A stretch of 7,286 nucleotides of DNA from an uncultured Bacteroidota bacterium (lineage in GTDB: Bacteria > Bacteroidota > Bacteroidia > Chitinophagales > Chitinophagaceae), in NCBI GenBank assembly GCA_946479535.1, contig CAMLGP010000130.1, positions 1 to 7,286 of the forward strand, given 5' to 3'. Positions 7,107 to 7,286 of this stretch are shown one piece after another. Made by a program: the position numbers and the translations under genes. The notes below the pieces were generated by a model, which saw nothing but the letters and a program-made list of their open reading frames with translations, had not been told where the DNA came from and ran no database searches. Positions within the stretch are counted from its first letter, which is position 1, and each line of letters starts with the position of its first letter.

Positions 7107-7286
7107 ATGCGCATCATTTCTTATAATGTTAACGGGATACGGGCCGCCATCACAAAAGGCTTTCTTGACTGGTTAAAAACTGATCCTGCTGATATCATCT
7201 GCGTACAGGAGACCAAAGCCGAGAAATCCAATGTTGATCACAAACCTTTTAATGATATCGGTTATCAGGATTACTGGTTCAGCGCG
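7107..7286 (+). CDS. xth: Exodeoxyribonuclease III, N-terminal part
   Basis: The first 60 codons of an exonuclease III / AP endonuclease run off the right edge. The family N-terminus is clear: [14 protein letters not shown] (1-14), with Asn7 as an expected active-site residue, and CVQETK (32-37) with Glu35 as the expected metal ligand. The enzyme cuts DNA at abasic sites and trims 3' ends in base-excision repair, in the cytoplasm. Full-length members are about 250-270 residues, so roughly three quarters are missing. The ATG at 7107 aligns with the usual family start. It is transcribed away from the LOG gene, with 40 bases between the starts. Confidence 0.9.
   Translation, partial: MRIISYNVNGIRAAITKGFLDWLKTDPADIICVQETKAEKSNVDHKPFNDIGYQDYWFSA

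Noticed and set aside
7067..7117. A longer LOG protein starting at 7117
   Set aside because: The extra 17 codons are antisense to the first codons of xth and carry no conserved sequence.

Overview
The window looks like an ordinary chromosomal stretch of a Bacteroidota genome, probably near Chitinophagaceae; the family placement is inference. The signs are a methionine synthase encoded as two adjacent proteins, a textbook Bacteroidota promoter (TTG, 20 nt, TAnnTTTG) ahead of it, start codons with no clear Shine-Dalgarno sequence, and paired ATCCCGAT/ATCGGGAT palindromes of a kind I recall from Bacteroidota intergenic DNA.

Layout. Bases 1-324 hold no confident gene. They contain a short degenerate repeat with a GTTTAAAC palindrome (1-95), a strong promoter candidate (106-136) and a structured leader of about 180 nt (142-324). 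On the + strand follow the two halves of cobalamin-dependent methionine synthase: the homocysteine-binding half (325-1323) and the half with folate, B12 and activation domains (1357-4074). Converging on them is a tight three-gene minus-strand unit: a SemiSWEET sugar transporter (6191-5934), a YbjJ-like MFS transporter (5929-4709) and a HAD phosphatase-like protein (4725-4108). Upstream of that unit lie two palindromic repeats (6254-6320) and a LOG-family nucleotide hydrolase gene (7066-6320, minus). A divergent exodeoxyribonuclease III gene starts at 7107 and runs off the right edge.

How they work together. The two MetH proteins should assemble into one enzyme that moves the methyl group of 5-methyltetrahydrofolate to homocysteine. 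SemiSWEET, MFS and HAD are probably co-transcribed: the gaps are 4 nt and -17 nt. This suggests a small unit for sugar or sugar-phosphate handling, but the substrate is unknown. LOG and Xth share a 40-bp divergent intergenic region and have no obvious functional link.

No defence system, mobile element, CRISPR array, tRNA or rRNA was seen. The least explained parts are the metH leader and the repeat at the left edge.
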